A stretch of 64,000 nt of DNA, from positions 879,488 to 943,487 of the forward strand of contig NZ_JANQAJ010000011.1 in assembly GCF_024707105.1 (NCBI RefSeq), written 5' to 3'. Below the pieces are notes generated by a model. The model had not been told where the DNA came from. It ran no database searches and saw only the letters and a list, made by a program, of their open reading frames with translations. Below are positions 16,793 to 25,057 of the stretch, in pieces; position 1 is the stretch's first letter, and each line of letters begins with the position of its first letter. The position numbers and the translations under genes were made by a program. The stretch comes from Devosia ginsengisoli (GTDB lineage Bacteria; Pseudomonadota; Alphaproteobacteria; Rhizobiales; Devosiaceae).

Positions 16793-18807
16793 CTAACGCC
16801 CTGTTTTCTGGTGGCGCTGGGCCATTTTGCGGAAGCGATCGAATACCGTCGCCTCGGGCTGGGCCGCGGCCGACGTTGCAGGCTTCGCGCTGCCGGGCAG
16901 GTCCGGTAGCGCAAATGTCCGCTCCACCCCTTCGGGGATTTGCTGGACGTTGAGCATGTAGGCCGCCGCAGCGGCCAGGGCCTCGCAATCGAGGAAGTGG
17001 TTGTCGCGCTGCCGCTTCATCCACTCGGGCTTGAGCTTTTCGCCGATCACCCGGACTTCCGAAATGATCTGCCGGGCATAATCCTCGTCTGCATCATTAT
17101 GCAGGAAGAATGCCCCGGCCTCATCGAGAGGCGTCCGGAGCCGCGAGTGGATCAGGCCCTTGAAGAAGTCGGTGTTGATGTGAACGAGGTCGATCGAATA
17201 TTTCGACGCCGCCCCATCCCGATCCACCTCGATCTTGCTGACCTGAAACGGCCGTCCGCCCAGCGTGTCCCGGCCCTTGGTCGGATAGGCGAAATAGTCG
17301 TGGCGATGGCACCACTGATAGACCATGTGCTCATCGCCCATGTCGGCCTTTTCCGGCCGAAACCCACTATCGACAAACGCCCGCTCGATCACCAGGCCGC
17401 CGACCGGATTGGTCAGCAGCGTGGTCAGATCAGCCCAAACCCGGGCTCGGCCGTATTGCCATAGAGATAGCCATGGTCGAGAAGCCAGGACGAGCCGCGA
17501 GCGCCGAAGCCGCGGATCACATAGACCAGCGAGCGCTTTTGCACGTCCACGCCCGCCACCACACGCAGAACGCCAGCCGGCGCGACGCGCTTCGGATAGC
17601 CGATGCGATGCAGCAGCACGCCTTTCCATTCGGGCAGCTCGCCCGATGCGCCGGCCGTATACAGCTCGCCGAAGCCAGCGTTCATGACCGTCTGGATTTT
17701 ATCTTCCTCGCCCGTCAGCAGGGCGGTCAGATAGCGCTCGGCGCGCTCCCCGAAGGTCACGAAGGGAGAGCAAAGCCCGCTCGTCCAGCACGACCATGTG
17801 CTGTTTTCCGGCTCATTGCGCTCGGCAATGGCGTCCTCGATCGTCTGCCCCGGCGCAATCTGGATGCCCCCGGCGATCATTTCCGCCTTGTGGTGATCCT
17901 CGATCACGCCCCCGCACTCGGAATTCGAGCAAACCAGATAGGCGTTTTTCCGGGCCTGTGCCGGCGTCGATCCCTTATCCCAGCGCAGGTTCTTGAAGCG
18001 CGGGACGAAGTATTCTCTGCAATGCGGGCACTTCCAGGCGAAGTGATGGCGCGTGCCGGCCTGCCACAGGCGCCAGATGGGGCTTACCACCTGCGCAACG
18101 TCGCCCGGCTTCCAGAATTCAAGCCCGCTGACCGGATCGATTTCCGTCTCGACAAGCCCCTGAGAGGGCGTCGACGTGATGGCGGTAACGAAATCGGCGT
18201 AGGTTTCGCCGCGCGCCTCGACGAGGCCGAGCGGGTCGCCTTGCCCTTTGATGTTGGCGACCATTTCGTCGTACTCATCCACGACACCCAAGGCGAAGGG
18301 GTCGGATTTCAGCGAGGTCGATGAACCGGCGGAGCCAAGGCGGACGCGGACGCCCGCGACGTATTTCAGTGTCTTTTTCATCCGCCGGCCGCGAACGACC
18401 TTGGCGGCGAGCGTGGCGGCCTCATCGAGCAGCGACATCAGGCGCGGCTCGAACTGGTCGGACACAAATTCCTTTGACGGCCCGACATAGAGGATCGGAG
18501 CGGGCCGCTGGTCGAGCCTGGCGCCGATGCAATCGAGCAGATTGTCGGTCTTGCCAGATTGGGCGGCGGTAACGCCAACCACACGACGATGCCGCGCAGC
18601 ATGGACGCGGCGAGCGAACGGCACCATGTAGCGCGTCAGATTTGGGTCGCGCGGGCCGGGAATGCCGGCCGATGCGGGATAGCGGCGGTTCTCGGCCGCC
18701 CAAACGTCAGGCGTCGTCTGCGCTGCTGGAGTAAGGAAGGTCGCCGCCCTTTCGAGCAAATTCGGCAGATGCTCGGAGAGCGTCCGCGATACGGCTTTGC
18801 GCGCCAT
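16793..18807 (-). CDS. Terminase large subunit (GpA family), split by a one-base frameshift
   Basis: This is the DNA-packaging ATPase-nuclease. The first 460 codons (18807-17425) carry the ATPase: GVTAAQSGKTD (Walker A) and GVVDEYDEM (Walker B). A zinc-like CPHCREYF and CSNSECGG follow. The frame ends at LI-stop near 17425, and the remaining sequence continues in the -1 frame (VWADLTTLLTNPVGGLVIER to the stop at 16793), including the nuclease-domain residues. Adding one base in the run at 17440-17445 (GAGCCCGGGTTTGG on the minus strand) restores EPGVWADL and a 671-residue protein, the family length. The start overlaps terS by 101 bases. Confidence 0.85.
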
Positions 18808-19221
18808 TCACTTCGGCCTCGATCTTGCGACGCAACTCCATGTCGCGCGTGATCCGCGCGGCCAGGCCGGTCATTTCTTCTTTAGTTTTGCCGGCGAGGA
18901 GGTCCATCGCAGCGGCGGCATCCTCGATCGGGATCAGCTCGCGCTTGCGCTCGGCGATGCGCATTTCGATCTCGGCCGCGCGGGCGTCGCGCACCCGGCT
19001 ATCAGAGGCCGTTTTCGTCGATCGGCGGTCCTCGTCCTTGAGGCTCTTGATGTAGCCCTGCACGGCCGCCACCAGCGCGACCTTGCCGGGCGCCGGGCGC
19101 GGAATGTAGCCGTCCGCCTGCAACTTCCTGATCCAGCGGCTCGTGATCATCAGCAGCCGCGCCGCCTGGTCGATCGAGATCAGGCCGGCGTCATCGGCCG
19201 GCGGTGTCTTTTTTCGGCCAT
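18707..19221 (-). CDS. Terminase small subunit (Nu1-like), probable one-base loss near the start
   Basis: This subunit binds the packaging site and loads the large subunit. The conserved winged-HTH AARLLMITSRWIRKLQADGY begins before the first in-frame ATG (19150), so the true start must lie upstream. The frame is open with no start back to a TAA. An ATG at 19221 (MAEK) lies one base out of frame across a run of six A (19209-19214). One extra A gives MAEKKTPPADDAGLISIDQA joined to the HTH, a normal Nu1 N-terminus. The C-terminal half is a helical assembly region. Start and frame repair are inference. Confidence 0.75.
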
Positions 19222-19259
19222 ATTGGATTTACTTCAAAAAAGGAGTGGACTTTCCAAGA
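19222..19259. promoter_or_regulatory. Facing pair of TTGGATTT elements in divergent promoter region
   Basis: ATTGGATTTA (19222-19231) and, in opposite orientation, TTTCCAAGA (19251-19259) lie between terminase (minus) and the plus-strand pair at 19299. They match the phage-wide element described elsewhere here. The interval also has the small inverted repeat ACACC..GGTGT at 19260-19274. The position suits a divergent operator or promoter; no factor is proven. Confidence 0.5.
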
Positions 19260-19298
19260 CACACCCCTAGGTGTGGTCTCGTCCAAAGGGAGACGGAA

Positions 19299-20135
19299 AT
19301 GCCCAAGCACAACGACATCGACACCGCCATGATCGAGCGCGCCGCCTATTTCAGCGCTTCGATCTTCGTTGGAAGCGGCCAATTCAGGACCGAGGATTTT
19401 CCAACGCTTGAAGCTGCCCGCGAGGCCGCCATCCGCTTCAAGGCCGAGGTCAACAATGGCCGCCGCGGCATGGTCTATGCCGTCACCGCCGAAGGCCGCT
19501 CCGCCCTCGTCCCCGATCACTACCAGCCCAGCTCGAAAGGAGAGCCCGCCATGACTACCGAAACCACCCTGTCCAGCACGCAGATCGCCCAGCTCAGCGC
19601 CATTCTGACCGGCGGCGGCATGAAGCGTGCCAATTCCAAGGAAGCCGCGACGAAGCGGTTCCTAAATGTCGCCGCGGAGAGCGGCGCTTTCGGCCACGAC
19701 GCGGCGATCGAGACGCTGGCGATGAGCTTCGAGGCAGCGACCCGGATCGTCGAGGCCATCAAGGCCGGTATCGATCAGGCGAATGCCACGCCGCCGCTGA
19801 CTGACGAGATCAAGGCAGAAGCCGTCCCCGGCGGTGAGCCGAACCGCTTCCGGCTGAATGATGCCGGGCAGAAGGCGATCAAGACCGGCAAGCGCGCCGC
19901 GACCCTCGAAGCTGCCCAGCGCGGCGAGCTGCCGGCCGCCCCGGATTTCACGGCCGAGACGCACAAGCGCTTCCGCCCGAAGCTGGCCGCTGTCGTCGCC
20001 ATGGCCGAAGCCGGCGATCTGGCTGGCCTCAAGGCCATCGAAATCAATCCGATCAGCAGCAGCCCGAAGGCCATCGCCAAGTATCGCGATCTGGCGGTGA
20101 TTGCCCTTGAGGCGCGTGGGAAGGAGGCGGCGTGA
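19299..20135 (+). CDS. Hypothetical two-part protein
   Basis: A 278-residue protein of unknown function; GGGAGA lies 6 bases before the ATG at 19299. Residues 1-84 form a small alpha/beta domain (DFPTLEAAREAAIRFKAEVN). From residue 85 a second part begins MTTETTLSSTQIAQLSAI and ends with a conserved-looking AVVAMAEAGDLAGLKAIEIN and PKAIAKYRDLAVIALEARG. A good ribosome site (AAAGGAGA) precedes the in-frame ATG at 19551, so a 194-residue short form is also possible. This may be two genes fused in frame. Confidence 0.65.
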   Translation: MPKHNDIDTAMIERAAYFSASIFVGSGQFRTEDFPTLEAAREAAIRFKAEVNNGRRGMVYAVTAEGRSALVPDHYQPSSKGEPAMTTETTLSSTQIAQLSAILTGGGMKRANSKEAATKRFLNVAAESGAFGHDAAIETLAMSFEAATRIVEAIKAGIDQANATPPLTDEIKAEAVPGGEPNRFRLNDAGQKAIKTGKRAATLEAAQRGELPAAPDFTAETHKRFRPKLAAVVAMAEAGDLAGLKAIEINPISSSPKAIAKYRDLAVIALEARGKEAA

Positions 20136-20437
20136 TGGCAGTCGATGTAACCTTCGAGGCCGCCGAGGGCTTTGACTATACCCGCGACCCTACCAGCTCC
20201 GGTATGAACCCCGCCCTGTTTTGCCCATATATACACACGAGCCCGGCCGCTATGGCCTGGCACCTCGGGAGGCATCTGGCGAGGCTCGGATTTGGTCGCC
20301 CAGGCCACCCCAACGGGGGGGCGTTCGTCTTAACCAGCAGAGGAGACACCTTTCGGGTTTGCGTTCATGGCAAGGGGCCGGAGCACGAGACCCGATTTCG
20401 CTGGAACCCCGACAATAGCTTTACCGAGTTGGCATAG
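20135..20437 (+). CDS. Hypothetical protein
   Basis: A 100-residue protein starting at the ATG that overlaps the preceding stop (TGATG at 20133-20137), with GGAGG nearby. A possible fold core is MAWHLGRHLARLGF, then HPNGGAFVLTSRGDTFRV and RFRWNPDNSFTELA. No family recognised. Two hairpins follow, closing the short plus-strand unit. Confidence 0.6.
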   Translation: MAVDVTFEAAEGFDYTRDPTSSGMNPALFCPYIHTSPAAMAWHLGRHLARLGFGRPGHPNGGAFVLTSRGDTFRVCVHGKGPEHETRFRWNPDNSFTELA

Positions 20438-20443
20438 CGTTGC

Positions 20444-20472
20444 GGGGCTGGCCGAATACGCGCGCCAGCCCC
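20444..20472. terminator. GC-rich hairpin after the plus-strand pair
   Basis: GGGGCTGGC and GCCAGCCCC form a perfect 9-bp stem with an 11-base loop just after the stop at 20437. There is no T-tract, so this may be an RNA-stabilising or weak termination element. Confidence 0.45.
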
Positions 20473-20541
20473 ACTAAGCTACTCGCTCGGGAGGTATTCG
20501 CCTTATCGAGCCTGCCATCAGCAAGCCGGAAAAGGCGGATC

Positions 20542-20580
20542 AGCGCCACCCTCGCAGGGTGGCGCTTTCCGTTTCCGTCT
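20542..20580. terminator. Bidirectional terminator between convergent genes
   Basis: AGCGCCACCCT-CGC-AGGGTGGCGCT is an 11-bp perfect stem with a 3-base loop, followed on the plus strand by TTCCGTTTCCGTCT. It lies between the plus gene ending at 20437 and the minus gene ending at 20585, so it can serve both. Confidence 0.75.
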
Positions 20581-20584
20581 AGTC

Positions 20585-20857
20585 CTACGCCGCGCAGCGC
20601 CCAGGATCGAAGTGACCGGCGCGAAACAGATCATGATCGAGAAGCCGTTCAACGAAAGCGCGGAAGCGACTTCGCATCGCAGGGATGATGGCGACGGGCT
20701 CGACCAGGCGATCGAGAGCGAGGCTTTCCGAGGCGCTGGGCTGATAGACCGGCCAGGCGTCGCGGATCGCGTCAGCCACAAAGGAGATCGGCGCGAGCAG
20801 GAAGGCGAAGGCAGCAGAGAAGGCGAACAGCAGGTAGCGACTGAGGCGCATCATCAT
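20585..20857 (-). CDS. Small membrane protein
   Basis: A 90-residue protein. A hydrophobic helix follows the start (RLSRYLLFAFSAAFAFLLAP), then a soluble C-terminal part (AIRDAWPVYQPSASESLALD and FRAFVERLLDHDLFRAG). Three consecutive ATGs occur at 20857, 20854 and 20851; AAAGGA lies 6 bases before the first. No family recognised. It is the last gene of the long minus-strand chain. Confidence 0.55.
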   Translation of the reverse strand: MMMRLSRYLLFAFSAAFAFLLAPISFVADAIRDAWPVYQPSASESLALDRLVEPVAIIPAMRSRFRAFVERLLDHDLFRAGHFDPGRCAA

Positions 20858-20955
20858 CAAAGTCCTTTCGTTGATGCCGGGGGAGCCGCCTTGCCGCTGC
20901 AGCATTCCGGTCTTTTCCATGACGCGCAGATCGGCAAGCGCGCACAGGGTATCTC

Positions 20956-21690
20956 TCAATGGTCGGCCGGGCCGGTGACATTCCAGAACAGGACGCGGCC
21001 GGGGCCGCGCTCGGCCTTGCAAATCTCCCATGCCTTCGCGTCGTAGTGCGGATCGCTTGGGAATGGCGGCTTGCTCTGCGCGTGCTGCGCATATTTTCGC
21101 GGATGGATGTGGATGGTCGCGCCCGCGACATCATCCGGGCTCAGCTCGCGGCCGACCTGCACGACATGCCGGCGGGCATTCGGGAACGCTTTTGCCAGCC
21201 CGCGGGCCAGAACGCCCGAGCCGCTGGCGCACCACACCTCGTCGATCGACCAAGCCTGATCGGGATGGTCGGCAAGCTGGGCCGTGCCGGCCGCCTGCGC
21301 GATTGCGTCGATGGCCTCGGGCAGATCAACGCCGAACGGCGCCAGCATGGCGCCCCTGGCCGCGCAATAGTCGGCCGCCCGCTTCTGGACGACAGCAAGA
21401 TAGCCGGGACTGACCTGCAGCACCTTGGCGCCGAGCGCCTTTGCCATCAGGGCGCGAGGATGCGGCTGCGCGCGCTTCGCAACGAAGATCGTCGCCCGCT
21501 TCCCCATCGCCTGGGCGCAGTAGGCGAGCGCCGTTTGCGCGCCGCCCTCGGCCGGGCTGGCATAAACCAGCTCGTCGCATTGCTCGAAAAGCACGCTCAG
21601 ATAGCGGGCCTTGGTGCCGCCTGGCGCCAGATCGTCGCGCACGACGAAAATGCCGTCATGCTCATGAATGACCGGGGCCGGCAATTCCAT
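20956..21690 (-). CDS. Fold-type II PLP-dependent enzyme-like protein
   Basis: A 244-residue protein with the landmarks of the cysteine synthase / ACC deaminase fold. Lys27 in DDLAPGGTKARYLS corresponds to the Schiff-base lysine. SPAEGGAQTALAYCAQAMGK corresponds to the substrate-binding loop, and CASGSGVLARGLA to the PLP phosphate loop. It is shorter than cellular members (300-340). It overlaps the methyltransferase gene (TGATG at 21690) and follows ParB-like and methyltransferase genes, so a nucleotide or base modification step is possible. The substrate is unknown. It could also be a cofactor-binding relative without activity. Confidence 0.7.
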   Translation of the reverse strand: MELPAPVIHEHDGIFVVRDDLAPGGTKARYLSVLFEQCDELVYASPAEGGAQTALAYCAQAMGKRATIFVAKRAQPHPRALMAKALGAKVLQVSPGYLAVVQKRAADYCAARGAMLAPFGVDLPEAIDAIAQAAGTAQLADHPDQAWSIDEVWCASGSGVLARGLAKAFPNARRHVVQVGRELSPDDVAGATIHIHPRKYAQHAQSKPPFPSDPHYDAKAWEICKAERGPGRVLFWNVTGPADH

Positions 21691-22541
21691 CAAAGCCGCT
21701 CTCCGAATTCAGCATCAGGATCATCGCCGCTGTCGATCCGGGGCTCATCGGCCTCGATCTCGGCGAACTCGACTTTGCCTATGGCGGCGGTCGCCTTCTT
21801 CGCATCGCCTTTGACGAAAACGAGCACGTTCTGATGGGTCTTGCCCACCTTGCGCGACGCCTCGAATTGCTTGCCGGCGCGGATCGGCAGGGAGCCGGCC
21901 GCCGTCACGAGGATGGTTTCGTTGTAGTAGCCGAGGCCGGCGCGGCGGAAGGCCTCGATCGTGTCAGGAACGAAGCCATAGTAATTCCCGCGCTTGTCGC
22001 GAACCTCGCCGACGACAAAGCAGGCGAAGCGATCGGGCTTGAGCAGCGTGGCGGAGGCGGCGACGATATCGAAATACGCCTGGCGGAATTCGGAATATTC
22101 CAGCGTCGAAAGGTCGGCCGGATCGTCGGAATAGACCTCAAGGTCGGCATAGGGCGGGCACGAGAACAGGAAATCCGCCTCGGTATCGGCCGCCAGCGTC
22201 GCGATGTCCCGGCTATCGCCCTCGATCCATTCGGGGTGCGGATCATCGCAGATCGCGAGCCCTTGCTCCCGGTTGGCCTCGATCTGCTCGGACCGAAGAT
22301 CGATGCCGACATATGAGCGGCCGAGCTTGCTGGCGACGATGCCGCGCACCGATCCGCCGGCAAACGGATCGAGGATCACGCCGCCCGGCGGGCTGAACCA
22401 GCGATAGGCCAGCTCGCAAAGGACGGGATCGAAGATCGATGTGCCCGTCTGGCTTGCGGTGCCGCCATCCTGGCCATCGTATGGGTGCGCCGTGGTGCCA
22501 AGCGTCAGGGAGCCTTTCAGGCTTGCGGTTTGCTTACCCAT
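21690..22541 (-). CDS. DNA N4-cytosine/N6-adenine-type methyltransferase
   Basis: This enzyme transfers methyl groups from AdoMet to an exocyclic amino group. DPFAGGSVRG (AdoMet motif I) precedes the catalytic SCPPY (motif IV), with SYVGIDL between. A closely similar layout (CELAYRWFSPPGG then DPFAGGS) is common in phage ParB-methylase fusions. I annotate the ATG at 22541 (283 residues). It follows a run of nine G. If that run were eight, the frame would open at an ATG at 22611 (MAKNFARTFGQDLM), overlapping the ParB stop by 8 bases, as the neighbours do. Target site unknown. Confidence 0.8.
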   Translation of the reverse strand: MGKQTASLKGSLTLGTTAHPYDGQDGGTASQTGTSIFDPVLCELAYRWFSPPGGVILDPFAGGSVRGIVASKLGRSYVGIDLRSEQIEANREQGLAICDDPHPEWIEGDSRDIATLAADTEADFLFSCPPYADLEVYSDDPADLSTLEYSEFRQAYFDIVAASATLLKPDRFACFVVGEVRDKRGNYYGFVPDTIEAFRRAGLGYYNETILVTAAGSLPIRAGKQFEASRKVGKTHQNVLVFVKGDAKKATAAIGKVEFAEIEADEPRIDSGDDPDAEFGERL

Positions 22542-22603
22542 GCCCCCCCCCAACAACATGCTCACCGCGCATCAGGTCTTGCCCGAAGGTGCGCGCGAAA
22601 TTC

Positions 22604-23305
22604 TTAGCCATGGGCCTGGGCCTTCTTCCTCGCCCGCTTGGCCGGGTCGGGCTCGTTGATCGTGTCCGAGAATTTCAGCAGGTTCTCTCCCCGCCCGACC
22701 TCGGACTGAATGCCCAGCGCCAGCCAGGCGCGCTTTCGATCCTGCCACCAGCCCTCGCGGGCATTGAGGACCGAGAAGGGCGCGACGCCGAAGCGGTCGG
22801 ATAGCGTGACCTTGAGCGGATCGGGCTCGTCGCTGCCACCATGCTCGGGGCCGGCCAACGCTGCCTCAAGGGCCGCGCCGTCGAAGCCGGTCAGCGTCAG
22901 GTCATAGCCGGCGCCGTCGAGGAAGGTCAGCTCCAAGCGGAGCAAGTCCTCGTCCCATTCGCCCTCAAGGGTCGTCTGGTTGTCGGCCAGTATGTAGGCC
23001 CGGCGCTGCTCGTCCGACCATCCAGTGCAATCGACGACCGGGACCATCCCCGCCGGAAGCTCCTGCCCGCCGGGCAGGCGAATGACGCCGCCCTCGGCAT
23101 AGATCAGCATGGCCGCGAGCCGGCGGCGATGGCCGGCCACAATCCCAGCATCATCGGCGAGGATCGGCGCAGTCCATCCGAACTCGCCGATCAGATCGGC
23201 CAGCTTCCGCACCTTGTCGGCCGGATGCTTCCGGGCATTGCGCTCATAGGGCACGAGATCGGCAACGGGCCGGACCTCGACGGCGATTGTCTGCTTTTCG
23301 GACAC
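22604..23305 (-). CDS. ParB-like nuclease-fold protein paired with DNA methyltransferase
   Basis: A 233-residue protein. The ParB/Srx core appears as PVADLVPYERNARKH, then ADLIGEFGWTAPILAD, VAGHRRRLAAMLI and RAYILADNQTTL. The C-terminus carries RFGVAPFSVLNAREGWWQDR and KRAWLALGIQSEVGRG, a segment I associate with ParB-methyltransferase proteins of phages, where both parts are often one polypeptide. Here they are separate genes. The start is taken as GTG at 23305, 8 bases after AAAGGGG; a GTG at 23314 is also in frame. Partitioning function is unlikely; DNA binding or nicking is plausible. Confidence 0.8.
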   Translation of the reverse strand: MSEKQTIAVEVRPVADLVPYERNARKHPADKVRKLADLIGEFGWTAPILADDAGIVAGHRRRLAAMLIYAEGGVIRLPGGQELPAGMVPVVDCTGWSDEQRRAYILADNQTTLEGEWDEDLLRLELTFLDGAGYDLTLTGFDGAALEAALAGPEHGGSDEPDPLKVTLSDRFGVAPFSVLNAREGWWQDRKRAWLALGIQSEVGRGENLLKFSDTINEPDPAKRARKKAQAHG

Positions 23306-23485
23306 CAATCGCACCCCTTTGGTGGGCCATTTCGGCGGAATGGAACTGCAAAAACGGAAACGAAAAAAACAGGCAAAGATCGGGGGGTTCCGCCCCGCAT
23401 GGCCGAAGGGCCAGAAAGGGTACCTATGAGGCCCCCCTCCCCTCTGCGCAATCGCACGCAGGGCGCGCTCCCTGATGGTCGTCGC
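23306..23485. other. Gene-free gap of about 180 bases
   Basis: No convincing reading frame was found on either strand between the GPZ-like and ParB-like genes. On the minus strand a short GGGG/CCCC hairpin is followed by a run of seven T near 23365-23372, a possible weak terminator; the ParB ribosome site follows. Confidence 0.4.
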
Positions 23486-24064
23486 CTATCCAGGCAACAG
23501 CAGCCCAAGCTCATGACGGACGCGCTGGGGCAGCATGGTTGCCACGGTCTCATGGAAGATGCGCTCGCTCTCGCCCTTGACCAGCTCCTCGGGCACGGAT
23601 GGACCGAAAAGCATTTCGATTGGGAAGCGGGATGAACTGACGCGGACGAAGACGTTGCCTGCCAGCTTGGGCGCGATGACGCCAGGCCTCGGCCCCATGA
23701 AGGCGGATTGATACTCGTGCCATCTGCCACCCCATTTGGCTTTCACGCCAAATGAGAATTGCCTTGCCCTGAAGTGCTTGAGGCTGATGGGCGAGCCAGT
23801 TGCGGAAATGACGCCTTCGAGCACACCACCATGAGCGATGTTGGTCGAGGCCAGGCGCTTCTTGATCTGGCGGCGAATGATGGCGGTGGGGATATCCGAT
23901 TGCTTGCGGATAGCTCGGATCACCCGGCCATGGACAGTCGTCGTCGTGCGGTTGATCGCGCGGGCTAGCGCTTTATGCGCTTGCCCGCTGCCGAGAGCGG
24001 CGATCTGATTGCCGAAGATTTTGAGATTGGCATCATTGGCCGTGATCCTGATGGATGGGGCCAT
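23486..24064 (-). CDS. Minor tail protein Z-like (GPZ) tail completion protein
   Basis: A 192-residue protein resembling lambda Z/GPZ. Visible features are the N-terminal ALGSGQAHKALARAINRTTT, a basic helix with IRRQIKKRLAS, and the beta-rich core ISLKHFRARQFSFGVKAKWG. Family members cap the tail tube. It is encoded far from the tail genes, next to the DNA-modification cluster, which is unusual. Recognition is from the basic helix plus core pattern; the family is divergent. Confidence 0.65.
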   Translation of the reverse strand: MAPSIRITANDANLKIFGNQIAALGSGQAHKALARAINRTTTTVHGRVIRAIRKQSDIPTAIIRRQIKKRLASTNIAHGGVLEGVISATGSPISLKHFRARQFSFGVKAKWGGRWHEYQSAFMGPRPGVIAPKLAGNVFVRVSSSRFPIEMLFGPSVPEELVKGESERIFHETVATMLPQRVRHELGLLLPG

Positions 24065-24539
24065 GTGTTGCGCGCGCCTATATCGAGATATTCTGATGAT
24101 CTTGATGATAGGGAGGATAGAACCGCCCGCTCAACCGGTCTGCGCTCCCTGGGGCCTGTCGGCCCCGTCGCTTGCCGCTTGCGCTGATCCGGTGCTGAGT
24201 TACCGCGAGGCGCATTTGTGACCGTCTTCGCCTGAGTGTTAGGGGTGATTTGTCACATGCGTCAATCAAGAAAAACTGTCCGTCCTTATGGGCGCGCATT
24301 GGGGAGCGACATGTTTTTCGATTGCGGATCAATGGCTTGTAAAAAAGTTGGTCAGGGGGTGCATTTTAGGGGTCAGAATGGGCGGTCTGACGGGGCGCTG
24401 ATCTTGACAAGGAAGGCCGGGGCTTTGGCGCTGTGACAGTCACAAAAAGGGGCAAATGTCACGCGATGTCACGGAATGGCCGGGAAATGTCACAACGGCA
24501 TGTCACAGAATTCGGAGGGCGATAGAAGCCGTGCAGCGC
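24065..24539. other. Gene-free region with hairpin and TGTCAC repeats
   Basis: About 475 bases lack a convincing gene; short frames here have no family-like features. It contains the GGGGCC-TGTC-GGCCCC hairpin near 24152-24167, the repeat GATGATCTTGATGAT near 24096, and the TGTCAC cluster listed separately. The region separates a minus-strand gene starting at 24064 from a plus-strand gene at 24540, so it must hold divergent promoters. Confidence 0.5.
24432..24506. repeat. TGTCAC repeat cluster (operator-like)
   Basis: A perfect palindrome TGTGAC-A-GTCACA (24432-24444) is followed by direct TGTCAC copies at 24457, 24467, 24488 and 24501; a further copy lies at 24251. Spacings of 10, 21 and 13 bases keep most copies near the same DNA face. 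The cluster sits just upstream of the plus-strand gene at 24540, which suits a protein-binding array. Confidence 0.55.
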
Positions 24540-24848
24540 ATGCCGAAGACGCCTTTTCCCATCCCGCCCATGCCCGAGCCATGGCAGGAATTCCCCTCGG
24601 CCGTGGCGCTGGACGCCCGCCTGATCGATCTGGTCGGCAATGATGGCCGCATGACGCTGCTGCCGTTCCGTCTGCTGGCAGGGCAGCGGGGATGGGATAC
24701 AACGCTGGGCGCGGTGATCGAGCGGCTATCCTGCGCCGATTGCGGGCGGCGGCCGTCAGAGCTGGCTATCGTCGAGAGCGCGGCCGGCGGCGCCGGAAGG
24801 CATACTGATCGCGAGCCTGGGCGGCTGCTTATTCAATCCGGCCCATAG
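24540..24848 (+). CDS. Hypothetical small protein with CxxC
   Basis: A 102-residue protein. It begins MPKTPFPIPPMPEPWQEF and has a central LVGNDGRMTLLPFRLLAGQ and a CADCGRRPSELAIVES, which looks like half of a zinc knuckle. Similar small proteins occur in alphaproteobacterial genomes and phages, without known function. A GTG at 24531 is an alternative start. It is the only plus-strand gene amid the long minus-strand chain and overlaps the next gene tail to tail by 16 bases. Confidence 0.5.
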   Translation: MPKTPFPIPPMPEPWQEFPSAVALDARLIDLVGNDGRMTLLPFRLLAGQRGWDTTLGAVIERLSCADCGRRPSELAIVESAAGGAGRHTDREPGRLLIQSGP

Positions 24849-25057
24849 GGCAGCGTGCGCATGAAATTGAGCGCCTGCTCGACCGCATCGGGGTGGTTGG
24901 TGATCTTCTCGATCTCCTCGACGCGGATGCGAAAGACCTGGCCGCGGGCCATCAAGAACACATGGTTATCGTCCATGCCGATAAGCTCGCCGTCATCAAG
25001 ACGGGGCTGGACCGCCCCGGCGATCAGCAGATTGATGTCCTTGCGCGATTTCTTCAT
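24833..25057 (-). CDS. Hypothetical protein
   Basis: A 74-residue protein, unrecognised. MKKSRKDINLLIAGAVQPRL is followed by beta-like LIGMDDNHVFLMARGQVFRI and a helical end. ATGA overlap with the gene upstream (25054-25057) supports translation. Confidence 0.6.
   Translation of the reverse strand: MKKSRKDINLLIAGAVQPRLDDGELIGMDDNHVFLMARGQVFRIRVEEIEKITNHPDAVEQALNFMRTLPYGPD

Noticed and set aside
14933..16909. A 658-codon plus-strand frame across the portal gene
   Set aside because: Antisense to the portal, which matches its family throughout.
17425..17470. Programmed -1 frameshifting in terL
   Set aside because: The local sequence CCCGGGTTTGGG does not form a standard slippery heptamer in frame, and terminases do not normally use it. 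A one-base error or mutation explains it more simply.
24078..24332. An 84-codon minus-strand frame in the gene-free region
   Set aside because: No domain, no ribosome site and an Arg-rich composition typical of chance frames. Kept as non-coding.
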